Notes: a model not told the origin generated them from the letters alone. Counted from the stretch's first letter, positions 11,962 through 23,090 are shown. The stretch is 64,000 bases of DNA from Loripinus fragilis (GCA_964019695.1 OZ026525.1:62714253-62778252), one strand, 5' to 3'. A program made the numbers and translations.

Positions 11962-12617
11962 CGCTTTAGCTAAGGGACATTTTGACACATTTTTGCATCT
12001 CTTCTGCTAAAATGATACAAAAAGTAAGTAAAACAAAGACCCGTGCCAGACTAGAATATAGCTGGCTATATGATTATAAGTTTACTCTGTTAGATAAAGT
12101 ATAAAGACTCAACAATTGGTAATCAAATAAGAACTTATCAATTTAACTCGAAATGTATCCAGGGTACGCACATGCCCCTGCTGATGCAATAGATAATAGA
12201 AGATAACGATGTGATACTTAAAATTTACACTTTTTCGTGTATGTGATTATACAGTTATAACGAGAAACAAATAAAAGCTCAGCTGAAGATTTCTTTTCCA
12301 AATTATGCAATCAACAAATGCAAATATATTAGGGCATTATTAGAAGTTTTACAAAATTGGCAATAGTTGAAGTTCGAGAAAACGGTCGCTTTTCTTTTAT
12401 GTTAGACATAATTGTTAAAATGCTACGCAAATAACAATAAAAAAAACATGTTCATCTGACTATCTCTTGTTAAGAAATATATGTATAGACTCTTCTGTTT
12501 CTCGTGAGCTGGAGCAATTTTCTTAGATAGGATATGTCAAAAACATTTAGAAGTCTTTAGCTGTCAGATGGGATATAAACATTGATTTATTTCGCTGTTT
12601 GTCTGCTCAAAAATAGT

Positions 12618-12944
12618 AAGTGACTATGATAAGAAATACCACAATCACAAACCGCAGACAAACCTATGACACAGCAAGGAAGAGCCACACAACAATCACG
12701 AGACACTAGGAAGACAAACCAAGTAAAGCAGCCAGCTCTCTCTTTCCCATCAAGCACCGACGCCACTGCAATGTGATCCTTGAGCAAGACACATTTATCC
12801 TAGCTTAGTACTGGTTCAACCCAGGAAGACCCGTCCCTATATAACTGAGAGATTGTTGATGGGACGTAAAGAATCAAATCAAACAAAATCAAACAAAATC
12901 TTTCCCATCAAGATGATTGCAAAACTTGAATTGACATAAATTAA
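12618..12944 (+). repeat. dispersed repeat B, copy 3, split by a SINE
   Basis: Matches 23590-23750 from AATACCACAATCAC through CTTTCCCATCAAG, then continues after the SINE as ATGATTGCAAAACTTGA. The intact copy at 23586 shows the uninterrupted target. Confidence 0.85.
12755..12898 (+). mobile_element. SINE-A, 5'-truncated
   Basis: Begins in the post-tRNA region (GCACCGACGCCACTGCAATG) and keeps the body and AAATCAAAC tail. The 14-bp target duplication TCTTTCCCATCAAG is at 12741-12754 and 12899-12912, so this is a genuine 5'-truncated insertion, as expected for LINE-mediated retroposition. Confidence 0.93.
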
Positions 12945-12949
12945 CGTAC

Positions 12950-13726
12950 ATTACTAATTAAGAATGAGTTAAATGTCAACATTGAGATGTCTTACCTGTA
13001 ATAAGTCATGTCAATATTGGTCTAGTTTACTGATTAGCTTTTTTGAATTTATGCATAAAGAATGAGCCAATTTATCTGATAAATAGCATGCGGACACTGA
13101 GCTGATTTACTGTTTATCTGTCTCAAATTACTTGTAAAGAATGAACTTGCTTATCTGTCAGAAGGTACATTGAAATGGTTTACTGTTTACATGTCTCTAA
13201 CTTCACATTATGGATAAGCATACTCGCCTGTCAGAAGTAATGTCAACTTTGAGCTGGTAATTTGTTTATACAAAAGAATGAGTTTACGGGCAACTCATCC
13301 GTAAGAACTTTTTTTTAATGTCAACATTGAGTTGGTTTACTGTCTGACCTGTTTAACTTTTTACAAAAGAATGTGTCTACATACCTGCCAGAAGACATGT
13401 TAACATTGAACTTAGTCACTGTTTATTTGTCTCAAATTCAACAGTAAGAATAATTGAGATGTCAACATTACGGTGTCTTACCTGTCAGAAGTCATGTCAA
13501 CATTGTGCTAGTTTTTATATTACACATTGTGAAAAAGACAACTCACCTGTCAGAAGTAATGGCAACAGAGAGCAGGTTAGCTGTTTGACCTGTCTTAATT
13601 TTAGAAAAGAAATGAGTTTATTTAACTGTCAGAGGACATGTACAAATTGACCTAAGTCAATGTTTATCTGTCTCAGTTTACATATTAACAATGATTGAAA
13701 TCATGTCAACGTCTTACCTGTCAGAA
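12950..13726 (+). repeat. satellite array with ~242-bp higher-order period (part 1)
   Basis: Imperfect 60-75 bp monomers, each with CACCTGTCAGAAGTAATGTC, CATTGAGCTGGTTTACTG and AAGAATGAGT-like phrases. The variant GTCTTACCTGTCAGAAGTC recurs near 12976, 13460 and 13707, giving a spacing of about 242 bp for four monomers. The array stops at repeat C and resumes at 15481. Confidence 0.85.
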
Positions 13727-14228
13727 TAAGTAAGGGTGCAAAGATCAGGAATCGATACAATCAAGTACCACACCTGACCCAGGATACCAATGGGAAAGTG
13801 ACAAGCTCACAGTAGACACCACAAACGAGTGCCAAGAGGTCAGCTCTTTCCCAGCAGGTGACCACAAAGCACAAATAAACAGACGCGCCCACAAAGACAT
13901 AGCAAACACAAGACAGAACAAAAACATAAAAGATCCACAAAAGAAGTACCGCCTTGGAACGGTCAGTAAAATATTTACTGGAGGGCTTTAACCGGTTTAA
14001 CGGCGCCAACCTCACCCTTAATTCAGATGTGGATCAAGACACAAAGATATTTGGTTTGCATGAAAGACCCCTAACTTATCAATGCATCATCTCCTAAAAC
14101 ATATAAATCAAGATATAAAAAAGAGATAAAGCAAGGATAAGGACTCAACAGTAAATTAAACTGAATACCAGAGCAAAAGAAATCCAAAAGGTAAACCCTG
14201 GAGGGCCTGACAAACAGCTAAAGCATCT
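13727..14228 (+). repeat. dispersed repeat C, copy 2
   Basis: The best-preserved C copy, inserted at the edge of satellite part 1. It runs from AAGGGTGCAAAGATCAGG to GAGGGCCTGACAAACAGC. Two long antisense frames here (60 and 84 codons) coincide with the repeat and are rejected as genes. Confidence 0.87.
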
Positions 14229-14897
14229 GTAAGACACGAGGTTAACAATTTAGAAAGTTCTGTTGTCATACAAGAACTAGAATTAGCAATAAATCTTGCT
14301 TTATAGGGTTTTTATGGAGTTTAGGTAACCAGTACAACGTAGAAACTTTGTCTTGATTTTCTTTAGCTTTGACACCAAAATGTAGGGCTGTCATGTAAAC
14401 AGTTAGCAAGTGTTTACATTACATATATCATTGACATAAAGTTAAGCATATTGTACTTCCAATGACCAAAAGTAATAAAATCTGATGGTCTAACATAAAA
14501 TGCTTTTTACATTAGTCTACCATACTTATTTTGAGTCAAAAACCGAAATTTTGGTATTCAGAAACATATTCATTGACTCAAAAGAACGGGGTTTCTGGGT
14601 CAACTCTCAGTATGCAAAATGCCAAACTTCGATGCTGTGTACAAACAACGGATAGGATAGGGCTAAGTTTTTCAGACTTTTAGACCAATATTCCCTCTAA
14701 GCTGTTACAGCAAGGTTTGACATATCAGACGATCTAGTAAGGAGCAGTATACAAATTTTAGTCATTAAATGTGTTAGTGAAATGCATTTCATGCAATAAT
14801 TTTGTTATCTGACTGTTTAATCTGTCCCCATTTGCTGCAAAATATTGCTTGGTGATGTGAGAAGAATCGTTGTGGCATTTACAGACGATAAGATCTT
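14229..14897. other. intergenic, nothing recognised
   Basis: No exon or matched repeat seen. Confidence 0.4.
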
Positions 14898-15156
14898 GAG
14901 CCCGGAATTACAATGCCTCCTTAAAGTTAAGGAAGACTTAAGCTAAGTATTGTTTTTTCAGGATGCGAAAAATAATGTTTAAAACTGATTAAAATCAAAA
15001 TAGTTTCATTTTTTCTGAAGATCACAATGATATCTTTGACCACAAGTACCACATCGATCCAGGCTTTTTATTTAGTATTTAATATAGCATGTTGAAATAT
15101 CAATACTTAACTAAAGTTTTCCTTAATTTTAAGGAGGCATTGTAACTCTGGGCCCT
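14898..15156. mobile_element. MITE H with 55-bp terminal inverted repeats
   Basis: Left arm TTACAATGCCTCCTTAAAGT and right arm, inverted, ATTTTAAGGAGGCATTGTAA. Pairing continues to AAGTATT/AATACTT, giving arms of about 55 bp around a 150-bp centre. A related fragment lies at 384-460. Confidence 0.78.
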
Positions 15157-15480
15157 AGCCATTATCCTAAATGAAGCCTTGTCTCAAAGGGCAAAAATTC
15201 GTCATTATTTAAACCCATTCGAAATTGCCAGAGTCATACAGCTATGCTGGTGTGATTTTACATGGTTGATTATCTGCAAACTTTGACAGACAGTCAGCAA
15301 AAACATTCCCATTTTTTTACAGTTCTCACGTTCCTATGACGTCATCAGGATTTGTAGAGTTCTATATTACTGACTTTGGATAGTAGAAACCCCGTATTTT
15401 AATGAGCAATAGATAATTTTTTGAAAAGTGATATTCTGGTAAAAATTAGAAACACAATCAAAATTTGCTTAACTTTATGT
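15157..15480. other. spacer before the satellite resumes
   Basis: Nothing recognised; the satellite restarts at CATGAATAAGCCAACTCACC. Confidence 0.4.
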
Positions 15481-17015
15481 CTTTAGTATATCATGAATAA
15501 GCCAACTCACCTGTCAGAAGTAATACCAATATTGAGCTGGTTTACTGTTTGACCTTTTATAATTTTACAAAAAATAAGTCTACGTACCTGTTTGTTTCAT
15601 GTACGCATTGACTTTGGTCACTGTTTATCTGTCTCAAATGACACATTAAGCATGATTGGAATGTTAACATTGAGATTATTCAACTGTCAGAAGTCATGTC
15701 AACACTGTACTCACTGTACTAGTGTTTACATTACATATTATGAATAAGCCAACTCACCTGTCAGCAGTAGTGTCAACATAGAACTGGTCTACTGTTTGAC
15801 CTGTCTACAATTTTTTAAAAAGAATGAGTCTACTTATCTGTCAGGGGCCATGCAAACATTGACCTTAGCCCATGACCCGCCCACTTCCTTTTGTTTTTAG
15901 CCAATCTGTTGCAAGAAAAGGACCATATTCAGCGTGGTATATTTTCCATAACCCACACTTTTGTGAGACTCATTCCCATAACTTGATGAAAGGAAATTGC
16001 AGTCCAAAATGTTAATTTCACCAAATTTATTTTTATTTTTAGGGCCATAAATAAAACTGTGAAAAGAATAATGACACAAAACGATGCAAATGGCAAATGT
16101 AAGCTGTTTCACAAAAAAGAGGCGACTGCAGAAAACACTGACCAGGCTGTACATGTACATTGAAGCCTGGTCAGAAATTACACTGCTTGTCCCAAAATGC
16201 TTTTTATAAAGACAACATGACCAAAATGTACATGAATATACATGCTGATCTGAGTGTCTCCGCTGTTTGAGAATCAGGGTAGAATGCACAAACAGTGGGG
16301 ACTGGTCAGCCTATACATCTGTAACGTGTGATCAATGAAATGCTTCCCAGATAATTTTGAAGAAAAAAAATCTTAACCAAAATGCTGCTAATAAAATTCA
16401 TTTGTCCCATGTGAACGCATCCATTGCTATAAAAGAAATGAAACAAAATGCAACAAAATGTTACATGATGTGTTCATTTCAGGATGCGAACCTAACACAG
16501 GAAACAGTGGGTCAGGGCTAAATATGTTATACAATGTTTTGTGTTTGTTATGAAATATACACTTGGGAGCTCCGCTCCCTGGTATATATATTCCATAACC
16601 AACACGAAACTTAAATAACCTGTACTTAGTCACTGTTTGCCTATCTCATATTATACATTAAGAATGAGTAAAATGACAACATTGAGATGTCTTACCTGTC
16701 AGAAGTCATGTCAACATTGAGCTAGTTTTTTTTACATTACACATTATAAAGCTAACTCACCTGTCAAAAGTAGTGTCAACATTGAGCTGGTTAACTGTCT
16801 AACCTGTCTAAAATTTTCAAATAGAATGATTCAACTTACCTGTCAGAGGACATGTAAAAATTTACCTTAGTCACTGTTTAGTTATCTCAAATTACACATT
16901 AAGAATGATTGAAATGTCAACATGTGATGTCTTACCTGTCAGAAGTCATGTCAACACTGTGCTAGTTTTTACATTACACTTTATGCCTACTCATCTGTCA
17001 GAGGTAATGTAAACA
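15481..17015 (+). repeat. satellite array (part 2), interrupted
   Basis: Same monomers as 12950-13726 (CTGTCAGAAGTCATGTCAAC near 15688, 16689, 16931), with the same spacing of about 241 bp (16682 to 16921). Interrupted by the insertion at 15869-16624. Confidence 0.85.
15869..16624. mobile_element. ~755-bp insertion in the satellite
   Basis: The satellite monomer is cut at GACCTTAG and resumes at ACTTAGTCACTG; CTTAG at 15864-15868 and 16625-16629 may be a 5-bp target duplication. The insert has two direct copies of TCCATAACC[C/A]ACAC near its ends (about 15947 and 16595). The 130-codon antisense frame inside has no recognisable domain. Confidence 0.55.
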
Positions 17016-17023
17016 TTGAGCCT

Positions 17024-17262
17024 CATAGAGACGCCTTTTAACACTTTTGCGAAAAGAGCAGACCCAGATCAGGCAGCTCTTGTAAGAGCTGTCTGATCAG
17101 GGTCTACTCTGTTTGCTTATGGAAGTATAATTAGGTATGGTCCTACACTAGTGGACCTGACAAGTATTTTCTTTGTTCTGTGTACAAACGTGAATATTTA
17201 TTTATTTATATAACTATTCATAGTGGGAGGAGCTTAGCATGAATATTCATGAAGGAGGGGGG
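17024..17262 (+). repeat. hairpin element E, long form, copy 1
   Basis: Homologous to 26850-27072: CCTCATAGAGACGCC at the left, TTCATAGTGGGAGGAGC at the right. The centre 17055-17110 is a stem-loop around CAGACCCAGATCAGGCAGC. Confidence 0.78.
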
Positions 17263-17839
17263 TAATAGCGGATATGTCTGAGCTAGCTCTTGAGAGTCTG
17301 GTACTTTAATCTCGCATATGCGTGCAAAGCCTCAGATTAGACTGTGCATCTGCACTGTCATACAAGAGCTTTTTGATTTTCCTGAAAATGAAGATTTTTC
17401 GGGTTCTGAAAGTTTTGAATTTGATCATAGCGTAGCCTAATAATTTCTGCTACATAAAGTTGCAACGAAAAGTATGCAGGCGAGGCAGTGGCCCTATAGT
17501 TTTAAGTGGTTTATCCTCTTAAAATTTGGTTTTGAAAAATAAATGTATTTTCAACAAATTTCATTTTTGCATAAAACATTCCATGGAAATTTCTGGGGAG
17601 AGATGTTTAGTCGTATCAATATTAACTTTCCTCAACGGGTCACCTAACTAATCAAAAGTCAAACATGTGTTAGTCTTTTGAATTGGTCATACTATGGGGA
17701 TAAGTGGCAATGCATGTGTTCCTTTAAATATTTTGAGCAGTGTATATGATTGTAGTACTATTTTACCCTGTTGAGTCTAAATAAACAGAATAGATAAGAT
17801 CATTCTGAGCTTGGCAGGATCAGGCGTGATACCAAAGGC
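17263..17839. other. spacer before duplication copy 2
   Basis: No gene or matched repeat recognised. Confidence 0.4.
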
Positions 17840-18094
17840 GTCTGGATGTATAACAATGCAGGTCAAATTCTGAAATCATTCATTTTCATTCTGATCAGAA
17901 CAACCCAGTCCAGTTAGCCCATGCCAGGTTTTTTAAAATAAGCTCCGCTGGATGCGCCAGTATGGATGTTAAAAGGAGGTTTTTGTGCATGTGCGATAAG
18001 TTCCAAAATCACATGTACCGGCTCATATATGTTATCATTTACATGTTGGGTTACGCAGCAAAATTGTTTTATTTCAACAAGTATTTGAAACAAA

Positions 18095-19051
18095 ATGTCT
18101 GAGGATATTGTTATAGATTTTCAGGAGTATGGATTACAGGTTGAAGATATTTCAGCAGTCAGTGAAAGCACTATCAAAACTATTGGAAAGAAAATACTTC
18201 AGGCTTTCAAAACCTATGGATTCTGCTATGTGAAAAACCATGGAGTTCCAGAAAGCTTGATTGCGAAATATTTTGCTGCTTCGCTCAAGTTTTTTGAGCT
18301 AACATCAGTTGAAAAGGAACCATATGGAGTTGGGACTGATTATCTATTTGGCTGGGTGAAACTTCTTGCAGAGAAATTCAATCCTACATCGTCAGGCGAT
18401 TTACACGAGGCATTCCAATTCAGACCACAGACTGCATATGAGGCCTGGCCTCCTTTGGAGAAATTTGTATCACTTACAAAGAAAATGTTTCAAGTCAGTT
18501 CCGGTTTAGGCTATCGTTTCTGTGACGTGCTATCATTAGGCCTTGACCAACCTTACAATTTCATGAGGGATGCACATTCATTAATTGGTCAGCCAGGAAG
18601 TTCTACCATTATAAGGTCATCCTATTATCCGCCTGTTCCAGCAGACTGGGACATCAAACCAGACCAGAAAAGATTCTGTGAACATTTTGACTTTACTACA
18701 GTAACTTGTATTTTCCAAGATAATATTGGAGGCTTAGAAGTAAAAAATCCTTCAGGTGATTTCGTGTCAGTAGATCCTATTCCTGGGGCGGCGGTTTTGC
18801 TACCAGGTATCAATCTGCAAATATGGACGGCAGACTCAGTGATGGCTGCAACCCACAGGATTCCAATTCCTGCAGAGCAAACCCAGAAGACGTCAACCAG
18901 ACAATCGTGTGTTCTCTACCTGCACCCAGATGATGACTATATAATCAAGTGTCTAGATGGGTCAGACAATTATGTGCCAGTGACAAGCAGAGGATATATA
19001 GATTATAAATTGCATGAGGCAATGCCAGAGAAGTTCACAGAAGGAAAATAA
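18095..19051 (+). CDS. Fe(II)/2-oxoglutarate oxygenase, isopenicillin-N-synthase-like (copy 2)
   Basis: Intact single-exon frame of 318 residues, one residue shorter than copy 1 because of a deletion in the loop near residue 98. By hand alignment about 48 residues differ, so identity is near 85%. All catalytic positions are kept: H197-x-D199 (CEHFDF), H254 (ATHRI), R269-x-S271 (TRQSC). Changes cluster at the C-terminus (last 40 residues) and around 235-245, next to the second iron-binding histidine (FLQRW becomes NLQIW), so substrate range may have drifted. Both copies lack stops or frameshifts, which argues that both are functional. The start is supported by the conserved upstream sequence in both copies. 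The substrate is unknown; a soluble enzyme is expected. Confidence 0.95.
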   Translation: MSEDIVIDFQEYGLQVEDISAVSESTIKTIGKKILQAFKTYGFCYVKNHGVPESLIAKYFAASLKFFELTSVEKEPYGVGTDYLFGWVKLLAEKFNPTSSGDLHEAFQFRPQTAYEAWPPLEKFVSLTKKMFQVSSGLGYRFCDVLSLGLDQPYNFMRDAHSLIGQPGSSTIIRSSYYPPVPADWDIKPDQKRFCEHFDFTTVTCIFQDNIGGLEVKNPSGDFVSVDPIPGAAVLLPGINLQIWTADSVMAATHRIPIPAEQTQKTSTRQSCVLYLHPDDDYIIKCLDGSDNYVPVTSRGYIDYKLHEAMPEKFTEGK

Positions 19052-19220
19052 GTAGACTAACAAGGGCGTAGACACCACGCTGTATAAGTTACGCTGGTCA
19101 AAAGGAGATTAAAGAAGCAAGCAGTGAATCATCAAGTGCGTCCCTTTTCAAAGTAGGAACTTCTGTTAAAGGAAAGAATTTCTTTTCTTCGCGAGTAAAT
19201 TCTTTCCTTTAACCCTTAAA

Positions 19221-19410
19221 GCGCCAATCACGACTGCAGCAGATGACAATTTTGAGACATCTTTCTCAATTTTCGACAAAAATAAGGTATGATATTACAT
19301 GAGAATCGTCTGCCAGCAAACGATTCTCATGAATATCATGCCTTATTTGTTATTTTTGAAAAAACAGCAACATTTTAAATCGTCGTCTGCTGCAAATTAT
19401 AGGTGGCGCT
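19221..19410 (+). mobile_element. foldback element M, copy 1
   Basis: About 190 bp. Inner palindrome ATGAGAATCGTCTGC / AACGATTCTCATG and outer pairs GACTGCAGCAGATGAC with GTCGTCTGCTGC. The same element occurs inverted at 24131-24320; ends are GCGCC / GGCGC. Confidence 0.8.
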
Positions 19411-19651
19411 TTTATTGTTAAGAGCAGTCCCTTTTGGCATGGAAAAAAACTATATCTATAATGAATGTGTACAATTTTCATTAACTTGCAAAGCTGAGTA
19501 TTGGGAGGAGCTACGCCTATGACTGGTTCCAATCACTTATGTTGATTTGTAACTCTACACTGTGTGTTAACAAATAATACTCTTGTGTTGTTATATGCGT
19601 CTTTAATCAAAATTTATCTTTTATCATATCTCAACATTTCAACAAGAAATT

Positions 19652-19860
19652 GGGAGAATAGTGGCTCAGTGGTAGAATGCTTGACTCGAGGCCGAGAGGC
19701 CGCGGGTTCGAGCCTCACCAGCGTCACTGCGTTGTGGTCCTTGAGCAAGATACATTTATCCTAGCTTAGTACTGGTTCAATTCAGGAAGGCCCATCCCTG
19801 TTTAACTGAAAGATTGTTGATAGGACGTAAAGATTCAAACCAAACAAACAAACAAACAAA
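19652..19860 (+). mobile_element. SINE-A inserted after the duplication
   Basis: Full-length copy with the 12-bp target duplication CAACAAGAAATT at 19640-19651 and 19861-19872. The corresponding place in duplication copy 1 (about 9920-9945) is uninterrupted, i.e. an empty site. Confidence 0.93.
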
Positions 19861-20340
19861 CAACAAGAAATTAAAGTCTGTAGACGATTGTGGATTGAAA
19901 GATATATGTCCCTTCTTAAAAAATGATACAAAACAAGAAGTAAAAGAAAGACCTGGGTCAATGTACAGTATAAAGCTATACATATAGGCTTGATCTGTTT
20001 GATAGAGTGCAAAGGCTCAACAATTAATATATCAGTTTTTAACTCGAAAAGTATTCAGGGTACACACATGTCATGTTGTTGCAAAGAAAAATTCCATATT
20101 CTCACAAACAAAGATAAAAATAGGATAGAGCTTAAATGCATATTTTTTTGATTTTGTAAGGTTTTTAACGATGTGAAACATGACATTTACACTTTTTTCA
20201 TATCTATGATCATACAGTAAAGCCAGTTATATTATATGATATTGAAATTTGGAGACTTACATAAGAACAAAAAAGCTGAGCTGAAGAATTTTTTTCGAAT
20301 TCTGAAACGATTCTGATTTTTAAAAAAGAAATGCACTTAA

Positions 20341-20612
20341 AGTAAGAAAGAGGGCAAATATCAGGAATTGATAAAATCAAGCACCACACCTGACCCAGGT
20401 TACCAATGGGAAAGTGACAGCTTCACAATTAGACATCACAAAGGAGAGCCAAGAGGTCAGCCCTTTTTAGCAGGTGACCACAAGGCACCAATAAACATAC
20501 GCAAACGAAAGCATAACAAAAACAGAAATAACATAAATGATCCACAAAAGATGCACCACCTTGGAACGGTCAGTAAAAATAATTTACTGGAGGGCTTAAA
20601 CCTGTTTCACAG
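20341..20612 (+). repeat. dispersed repeat C, copy 3, 3'-truncated
   Basis: Matches the first half of C from AGTAAGAAAGAGGGC through GGAGGGCTTAAACCTGTTTC, then stops. Confidence 0.82.
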
Positions 20613-20755
20613 CGTGCCATGTAAAGCATACAAATTGTTAAAATGTTTTAAAGAACATGTAAATCTCACAATCTCTTGTTAAGGAATGCTTATAAATAAA
20701 CTTCTGTTGCTCATGAGCAGGAGAAATTATCTTGGTTTGACGTGTCAAAACCAGC

Positions 20756-21556
20756 ATGAAAGTTTTAGATCGAGATATTTTCGCACTAACAGCTATATTT
20801 AAACAGTCTATAACAAATAAATTAATTAATGTATGGCATGTGTATAATAAGATTTTGAATAATAGACCAATATTTTCTGATGAAAGAAAACAACAAAATG
20901 TTGGAAATAAATTAAGAATGCGCAGAACATTTAAAATAAATCCTAAATCAAGAAAAATATGTACTAATTATCACTTATTCTTGACCAAAAACAAATGAAA
21001 ATTTAATGTAAGCTTAGAAATCCAACACATGATTTAGAAATTGAAAAAGAGAGGTGTTCTAAATTAACCCAAAAAAGAATTCTGTAAAGCGTGTAATGCT
21101 GAAGTAAATAAGAAGATGAAATGCACTTTTTACAAAATGTTCCAAACTTGAACAAAAAAAGTCTGTTATGGTAAATATATGGTATTTATTTGAAATTTGT
21201 CTGGCCAATAGGCGCAGAATTCCTTATATAACATGTAATATTAGTAAATTGCTCTTAACATTATTTAGTCAGATAAACAGACTATTACATATTAAGGGGA
21301 AGAGAAGTTAATCTTGATCATTGAACTTGCACCCCTCAAGCCCCAACTGGTTCTTACGAGCCTTTCGGGTATTGAGGTGTTGCCTCCTATTAGTGTCGCT
21401 GTGATGTACGTGGTTAGTACTTTGTACTTATCTAAATGTCTGTTGTTTTTGTTATTGTTGTTTTCTTTTTGTTGTTGTTGTTTCCTTTTTGTTGTTGTTG
21501 TTTACTCATTGTCTTTAAACCAATCAACTTAATTACTGTAATCATTGTATGAAAAT
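20756..21556. other. AT-rich intergenic; TTG-rich tract
   Basis: An 80-codon frame at 20756-20998 is Lys/Asn/Ile-rich with no recognisable domain and is treated as chance. About 21445-21515 holds three repeats of TTTTTGTTGTTGTTG-like sequence. Confidence 0.4.
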
Positions 21557-21796
21557 TGAGCCGTGACATGTGATTTCCAACAATGTGGCATTTTGACAAG
21601 TGTAGACTCAGCTGAGCCTGTGCAGTCTCCTTTTAAGCTTAGAAACTCCAAATGATGTTCAGTCAGTAGCTTAACACTCATAGAATACTCAAGCGACTAG
21701 CAAAGGCTCTGATCAGACTGCGCGTATGCGCAGGCTTATCTGAGGCTTTGCTGGTCGCACATACCAACATTGTTGGAAATCTCATGCACTGGCTCA
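21557..21796. mobile_element. MITE P, copy 1
   Basis: 240 bp. Starts TGAGCCGTGACATG and ends GGCTCA; related copies at 24877-25115 and 52824-53062 have almost identical length. The terminal inverted repeats run about 32 bp (TTTCCAACAATGTGG inverted at the other end). The centre is a GATCAGACTGCGC hairpin. Confidence 0.85.
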
Positions 21797-21879
21797 AATT
21801 TCATTGTGTTGATTATCCTGCTTACGACGGGCTCCTAAATTACAAAATAAACGATTTTTATTAACAAAGGGCAATGAAT

Positions 21880-22077
21880 TTTGTTTGTTTACATTGTGCT
21901 TTACATCCCAGTCAACAATTTTTTAGTCATGTCGTATCGATTTCCTGTCCTCCTGGGCTGATCCAGTACTTTATACGTGTCTTGCTCAAGGACACAACAT
22001 CGTGACTCTGGTGAGTCTAAAACTAACAATTCTTCGATCCTCAGTCTAATGCTTTACCAACTGAGCCACTGTGCTCC
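21880..22077 (-). mobile_element. SINE-A, diverged copy
   Basis: Reverse strand. The tRNA-like head at the right end (GAGCCACTGTGCTCC) reads GGCTCAGTTGGTAAAGC in sense, a variant of the usual head. The body phrase CTTGCTCAAGGACACAAC is kept. Confidence 0.8.
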
Positions 22078-22461
22078 ACAATAGCTTGGAGCCTTGTGGT
22101 GATATGAATCATTATATAAGTAAGTTGAGTAGGACTTTTTAGTATCGAGCTTTGTGTACAAGTTTCATAAAGTTCTCTTTGAAATTACTCCATGTTAGAG
22201 ACCCAGAAATCGCAAAAAAATGACATAAGCAGTTCTGATAAAATTGACATCATGATATTAAACACCAATTTTCAAATTACCATAATGCGTACGAAATATG
22301 ATATAAAAAAAAAACGTGACGTTTGTCATTGGAAAGTTGAAATTCGTGTCATTCAGTTTGTTTTTAGATGCTTCCCTCCTTGACCCAAGATGCTTTTCAC
22401 ATATGTTGTGCACATATGTAGTGACATTTCATTGTCCAAAGGGCATCTTGTGTCAAGAAGT

Positions 22462-22654
22462 GGGCTTTACATCCCATCAACAATCTTTCAGTTATGTAGG
22501 GATGAGTCAGATTGAGTCTTCTTGGGTTGAACCAGTACTAAGCTAGGATTAATGTGTCTTGCTCAAGGACACAACATAGTGATGCAGGTGAGGCTCGAAC
22601 CCGCGGCCCCTCGGTTTCGCGTCAAGCACTCTACCTCTGAGCCACAGCACTCCC
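22462..22654 (-). mobile_element. SINE-A
   Basis: Reverse strand copy with box B complement AGGCTCGAACCCGCGG and head complement CTGAGCCACAGCACTCCC. No target duplication recognised. Confidence 0.88.
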
Positions 22655-22873
22655 TAAGAGGGGGGGGGCATCTATAAACAAACTGAGGACATGAATTTCC
22701 ATATATCAGATGAGATACTGAGTGTCCAAAGCTAGCTGAAACTAGAGTAAAGCAAACATGGAGTAATCCCTATTATGTTACAGCCTCTTAATTCATTTAA
22801 GGGAGGTATGTCAAAAAAGAAGTGCTGCAAACCAGTCAACCTTGCATCCATCACATTTTGACTTGCTATAATT

Positions 22874-23090
22874 GGGCCTCGTCGCGAGAAAACCTGTCTT
22901 CGGGGTTTCCGACAAAGCGAGATTCAAACCAGTCTCCTCAGCTACAGAGACTAGCTAGAAAATTTAAATTTCTCCTTTAGCAAGTTTACATATGTAAATT
23001 TCCAAAAAGCGAATAACAAAGGCGCTGATCAGACTGCGTGGATGCACAGGCTGTTCTGACCCTGTGTTGTTCCCAAACCCCAAAGACAGG
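22874..23090. mobile_element. MITE Q, copy 1
   Basis: Ends GGGCCTCGTCGCGAGAAAAC and CCCCAAAGACAGG, which pair as inverted repeats. The centre has GCTGATCAGACTGCG. Same family as 24464-24695 and 38573-38794. Confidence 0.72.

Larger units (their letters stand above)
8556..12545 (+). repeat. segmental duplication, copy 1
   Basis: Similarity to 17840-20755 covers about 200 bp upstream of the gene, the whole gene and scattered 3' flank. Matching 3' landmarks: GTTGTTATATGCATCTTTAATC (9877) with 19583; GCAGACGAT (9951) with 19880; AATGATACAAAA (12011) with 19922; CTCTTGTTAAGAAAT (12465) with 20674. Copy 1 carries a large inverted-repeat insertion (9992-11961) that copy 2 lacks, and lacks the SINE found in copy 2. 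Confidence 0.8.
17840..20755 (+). repeat. segmental duplication, copy 2
   Basis: Duplicate of 8556-12545 carrying the second oxygenase gene. Upstream landmarks: AACCCAGTCCAGTTAGCCC (17907) matches 8636, and TTACGCAGCAAAATTGTTTT (18052) matches 8711. This copy has its own SINE (19652-19860), foldback element M (19221-19410) and truncated repeat C (20341-20612). Confidence 0.8.

Noticed and set aside
13745..14015. two antisense frames of 60 and 84 codons
   Set aside because: They coincide with repeat C, whose other copies have different frames broken.
15897..16289. 130-codon minus-strand frame
   Set aside because: It lies within an insertion in the satellite; composition is Ser/Phe/Tyr-rich without recognisable domain.
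18625..18813. antisense frame inside the second oxygenase
   Set aside because: Shadow of the real gene on the other strand.
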